From Ophiura sarsii (lineage: Eukaryota; Echinodermata; Ophiuroidea; Amphilepidida; Ophiuridae), in the NCBI GenBank assembly GCA_035610835.1, contig CM069448.1, forward strand, positions 9,363,607 through 9,427,606: a stretch of DNA of 64,000 nucleotides. Direction: 5' to 3'. Numbering within the stretch: the first letter of the stretch is position 1; each line of letters begins with the position of its first letter. The position numbers were made by a program, and so were the translations under genes. Positions 41,901-47,900 of the stretch are shown in pieces. The notes beneath the pieces are model-generated. The model made no database searches. It worked only from the letters and a program-made list of their open reading frames with translations, and was not told the origin of the DNA.

Positions 41901-44900
41901 CTTCACCTATGGATATTTAGGGACTTCCCCAAACAGAATAGAGTGAGGAAAACATATGTGTGAATTAATATTTGTTTAATTTCTTTTTAATCCTTTTCAT
42001 TTTTCAGAGATCGCCTTACCCAGTTAGCACAGTCTTTAGAAGCACTTCAGAATGAACAACTTGAAAATATCATGTCAAAGACACCTAATGGTAAGAAGCA
42101 CTGGACTAGAGTTTGATTAGTTCCAAATTGGCGAAGCCTCGTTACAGCAGCGAATGAATACAGAAGGATGCGGGCGCACATGAGAGGCAACAAGCTCACT
42201 GTGTATCATGCGTGACGCGTGCGTGAGGCCAAAACCGTGGATTACTTTTGCGCGCGTAGAGATAAAAAATGAATATTTCTCGCCAATTTGGAACTGATAA
42301 AACTATAGATGTAGTATACATACCCTTTGCCTTAATAAATCCCACTCATCACAGCATAAGTTCAGGGGATAGACCTTGGTTGCCATTTCAAAAGATGTAT
42401 ATTACGCATGTGTGACGGAATAAAGCTGAAATATTTATCGCATTTTGTTCCATAAATAGCATAAGTTTTTCCAGCCTCCAACGCGCAGCGCAACCCACCC
42501 CCGGGTTTGTTTAACATTTATATTTTGTGTTATTTTTGTCACATTTTAGATGGGGGTAAAAGATCAAGTTCAACGCTGCAAGGCTGGACATCAACAGAGG
42601 GAATGAAAAATGGATTAAAGGCCCCACCTGCATCGAGAGAACTGGGGTTAGTTTGGTTTAAAGAGACTATCATTAAGCATAATAATTAATCTTGTTTAAT
42701 CATTACAGCCCTGAACCCCATGAAATCGCATTTAAACTAACCTTAGTCTATCTCCCTGGGAGATCATGGCGGGTGATAAATGCAGATAAAATTGTTGAAT
42801 ACTGGCGTGTGATGTTGTGACCCCTGGCAGAGTGGACTAAGACACTGACTCCCATGTTGATTTTTCAGCTAAATTTTACCCATTTCTATCCCCAGAAACT
42901 TAGCTCTTTCACTAGTTTCATTGATCAGCATTCTGAATCAGGCAACCAACAATACTATGGGTTATTGCCATTCCGTGGATTGGCTTTCAAATATCGGGTT
43001 CTACTCAAATGGTTGCAACTTTATGATGCAATTTTTTGAAAGAAAGCCAAATATGTGTTCTTTGTAACACTATAGTTGGTTTTGAATATGCAGGCCTAAT
43101 ATTTCTGTGGCGCTTTCGCCAAAAAAGTGCCCGTTCTTTCTGACTCACCCTGTAAGTTTGGTTTAAACGTCGCTGTAAAAGTTCCATGAAGCATAACAAT
43201 CAATCTTGTTTAAAAGCCTGCCTACATCAACAGGATGTGGAGAAGCAATTAATCAAGTTTAAAATCCACACAAGTATGGTTCAATGGCTCCATCAGAGCA
43301 ATGAATATAGTAGGCCATGTATCAAGAGAACTTGGGTTATTGTAGTTCAGATGTAAATGGCTCTTAGGGCTCTTGTCCTTTTACAGATAGAGGAAAGCTC
43401 GAGGAAAGAGCAGGGTAAACCATTCAAGTTGAAGTACCCATTCAGTGAGGTGTTAATCACCGATCCTTTTTCACTCCAAGAGAATAGAGAACAATATAGA
43501 AAAAAGGAGCGCGCTTCCCACGCTCTTTCCTCGAGCTTTCTTATATCTGTAAAAGGGCAAGGCCCCTTATTTAAAATTACTATAAAAGCCCTACCAGTAT
43601 CAAAAACCAAGGCAAGTTTGGTTTAGCCCCCGCCCCCCTTCAAGAGAACTAGGGCTAGTTTGTTATTAAATATGCTACAACTTGTGTCAACCATCATTTT
43701 TTCCTTGCCCACAACAAAGTGAAAAAAAGGTTGAATTTGATAGCTGTAGCTAGAGGCAGCCATTACTGTTATATGTTGATTGTGTGGATCCTTGATGCAT
43801 GGAACCTACTTAGGGATGGGATAGATTACTAAAAGAAAAGAAAACTTTGAAAACAAGCTGGGAATGGAGAGGGAACCGTTAAGGATTTAATTGCTATCAA
43901 ACAAATTTGAATAGGGAAATCTAAGGACTTTTCACTAATTTCTGTCAACCCACAATGGTAAGTAAAATATTGATAACTACAGACATTATGCCACCTTTTT
44001 CAGACCAGTGAGGCGGAAAGGAAAACGTTCACAGACTTTGCCAGATTGGGGAGCCAATATGCCCAAAGATGTAAGTACATGTTAAAACATACTATAATAA
44101 AAAAAATCATTATACATTACTGACTTTAAATTACAACCATTTATCAATCAGTCATATTTCATGTTAAAACTTATAGAATAGAAATAAAGAATTGATTACT
44201 TAATGTTTTAGGCCAAAAAATGGTGGAAAATAAAACTTATGGAAGGTACTTAAACTTATGATCTTGTTCTTGCAGTTCTTAGACCGTGTGCGTCATTTTG
44301 AAGAAGATAAAGCCACCAACCGGGAGGAGCTGTTCAAGAAGACGCGAAGTGAGGTTGAGGAGAAACTGTTAAAGCAACTAGCCAGCAAATACCAGCTGAA
44401 GCTGGATGTAGGAGATGATGTTGCACTTGAAAAAGGTAACAATCAGGATATGTATTTGTATAAATGTGGATACCGTGTACAATAGAGTTAAACTGGTAGT
44501 GTGGGAGGGTTATAAAATGGCTAGAGTTTTGGAAAAGGGTATTCTTGAAACATAAACTTTTAAATAATTTCAAAGGGGACCAACATTTTCTTTAATATTA
44601 TCGCCAATTTGGAACTGATTGAACTATAGTGACACCAATCTCTTATAACATCATCTCTAGTATATAATAGTAGACATTATTTATATGTATCATACTGTCT
44701 TGGAATATATGTGTGTGTGTGTGTGAACCATGATAAAAGGAAGTTATTATAGCTCTAAAGTGACAATAAAAAACCTGTTGTACGCGCCCGACCGACCCAT
44801 ATTTTTAGAAATTGGTGAAAAAACTTTAGCGTGCAATATCTACCCAACCAATATTTTTTGCTTGTCAAAAAAGGGCAAAATGTTTTACAGTCATTTTCAA

Positions 44901-47900
44901 GGGAAAATAAGAAGAAAGAAAAAACAGCCCATTTGCCCGTACAACAGGGTCCGGTTTTGTCATCGCCTTAGAGTATAAGCTGTAGATATCGTGGGTGTGT
45001 CGGCACTCAAGAAATATCTGTTCTGTCAAAACCTTATGTTTTACTGCCCAAAGGTAGTATGTTTTACATGCTGAAGTGCCGATTGGTGATATAAGGTTAT
45101 GACAGAACAGTGACGATTTGACCCATTTCAACATTCTTCTTTATATCTTGAAATCAGTTTTGTTTCACGATATTAATTTGTACATCCTGTGGTTAAATGC
45201 CAAGGCCAATTTGATCTTTCTATGAATATGTGGTGTGTTACCTATTAATTCTGATACTTTCTGACATATTGCAGATGTTTGTTTACCAGCCGTGTTCATG
45301 CCTAGCAGGGCGGGGGCATTATACAACCCAAGAGCACATCATTACTTCCATCCAACAGGTAACTTTGAATAACTTTGGTATAGGTGGCATTGTTAATGTC
45401 CCCAAGAGGGAAATATACTTCATCTTACTCTTAGGTCCGGAGCCTGTCACACATGATTTCAACCCATAAAGTACAGAAGGATTGACCCCCTAAAGTTACT
45501 TAGGTCATTTAAGACATTATTTTTTTTGTGGCCAGCTGAGGGGTTCATTCTGACCTCAAAGAATTAATGTCCTAGATGACCTAAGTAACTTTATGGGGTC
45601 AAACCTTCTGTACTTTATGGGTTCAAATCATGTGTGACAGGCTCCCAGACTATCTGTGCAATGACACCAGAGCATATTGCATTGATTATTGCATTGATTA
45701 TCATTGTATGCATGATTGTTACGTGTTTGCGTCGGTATTCTCGCAAACATAGATGAATCCTGGCACTTATACGCTTTGACGTCACTGCACAGAGAATGAT
45801 GAAAGAAGTATATATCAAGGTATGTTTTTGACATGTTGTCACCTTAATATGTTACGGTCTAAAACAGGCCTTCACAAATAGCGGCCCGCAAGACTCTCAA
45901 GAGTGGCCCTGATGTAAAAAAAAGGGGGAAAAAAACATTTCAGCCACTAAACCTGCACTTGGCATAGTAAGTTGTATATTAGATTTTGATATGCATTTTC
46001 ATTGTTTTGATTTACCCTAACTATGTTTTTCATAGAAAGGGGTAAAACCTCAGAGCTACCCCAACAGGGGCCCAAAGGCGGGGCCCTGGACCACACAAGT
46101 ATTAAGGGTTCGCACCAAGGCGCTCGCAGTGCAGGCCTGCACGCATGCACTCTGTCATTACCCTACTAGCTCATTTATATGGCCCTCCAGTTCAATTGAT
46201 AATCACAATTTGGCCCTTGAACAAAAATGATTTAGAACCCCTGGTCTAAAATTAATAAGTATCACTGATTTCCCATAGGCCAATTATAATAATCAACTGC
46301 TAAGGCCAAGAAGGGAAAAAAAGGTGTGTCTTACATACCCGAACGCATAGGAATGTGGAGTCACTCCATGGCTCCGAAGGGGGGGGGGGGAATAGTGGGC
46401 CAAAAATACAATAAAAAAATAATTTCTGCATTAAGCATAGCTATTTTTTCTATCAAAAGAATATATATATAGCATAGCTATTTTCCCAAATGTATGTGAG
46501 ACAAACCTCTTTTGTTTGCCTAACATAAGAATCAAATGATAATGTTTAGTTTTATATACAGTCCAACATCGATTATCCGACCCCCTTTTATCTGGATAAC
46601 AGAGTTATCCTGCTGAATGATCCCAAAAGAAAATAAGTTTCTTAGAGCCTAATCACCTTATTTTCATACTTTGATGCATTTAAAGGCCATCTTTGCATAT
46701 TGAAAGTACTGTTTAGTGCTTAAATAATACATATATCACTGTTATAATCCCTCATTCTTTTGTTGTCCCAATTTGAGCACCTCTGACAGTCAATGCAGAA
46801 TTACACATAATTCGCTTATCCAGATTTGTCACTTATCTGGCCATTGCTTGGTTTCATCATATCCGGATAATCAGGGTTGGGCTGTATGTCAATCACTACC
46901 TTTCCCTTAATAACCCCTTGTTTTGTTTTGTTTTTCCTTGTCTTTTGATATACAGGTTCTTTAGGACAGTTACGACTGACACAACCGCCGTCCATGTTCC
47001 AGCTTCCACCCTTGCCACACAATAATGTATCCTTTTCTTTCAAGTTTCAATTTTAGTTTGGTAGGAATATTTTGTATTTATTGTGCATTTTCTAACCTAG
47101 TTGTTACAAACACCTTGCAAATCAAGTGGGAATGCCTATGATACACATTGCTGCGTTTCTGTATACCTCTATTGAGCTTTAAAGCTTTAAAATGATACTG
47201 TGCGGATTCTGTTTATGGGTTTTAAGTAAATATTATTAGATAAGGCCCACACACCTGTGTTTACATGTCAGTCATCCCATCAGTGCTCATATTGTTATGT
47301 ATTAAGGTCATTATCATAAATTGTAAATGTGTTTATATACCACCCAGACAAACTGTCTAGCAAGCGACCTTCCATTATTAATGTTGCTGGGTAATAATCC
47401 TTCATTATGATTGGTTTAAAGTTAGTGATGTCATATACCTGGGATTATCCTTCCTACTTGCTGGTATAGGTAACCTTTGACATATATGTAAATTATACAG
47501 TGACCGTCCATTTGATTTAAGTACATGTAATATTATGTTGTTTTGGTCAGTGTTGATTAGAGTTCCAAGCAAGAGAGTAGTTAGAAATAAAGTTAGAACC
47601 AAAGTGAAAGTGTACAGGTTTGTTGAATTCCAGGATCTCAACAATACCATCAGACTCAAAATGTAAGAATTTATAACTTTGAAAATGTAATAGAGGTTGA
47701 TGACTGCGGAATAATGGGTTTGGGAAGATAATGGAAATTGCTAACATTTTCATACGATAGGGAAGAATTTATGGAGGAGTGTGGCCCTGAGGGAATCAGC
47801 ACTACCTACCGATCAAACCATGTTTATGATTGGTCAATTACACGATATACTTATTTGAATAACCAATGAAAGTACTGCTTCTAAAATATTTCACTCCAAT

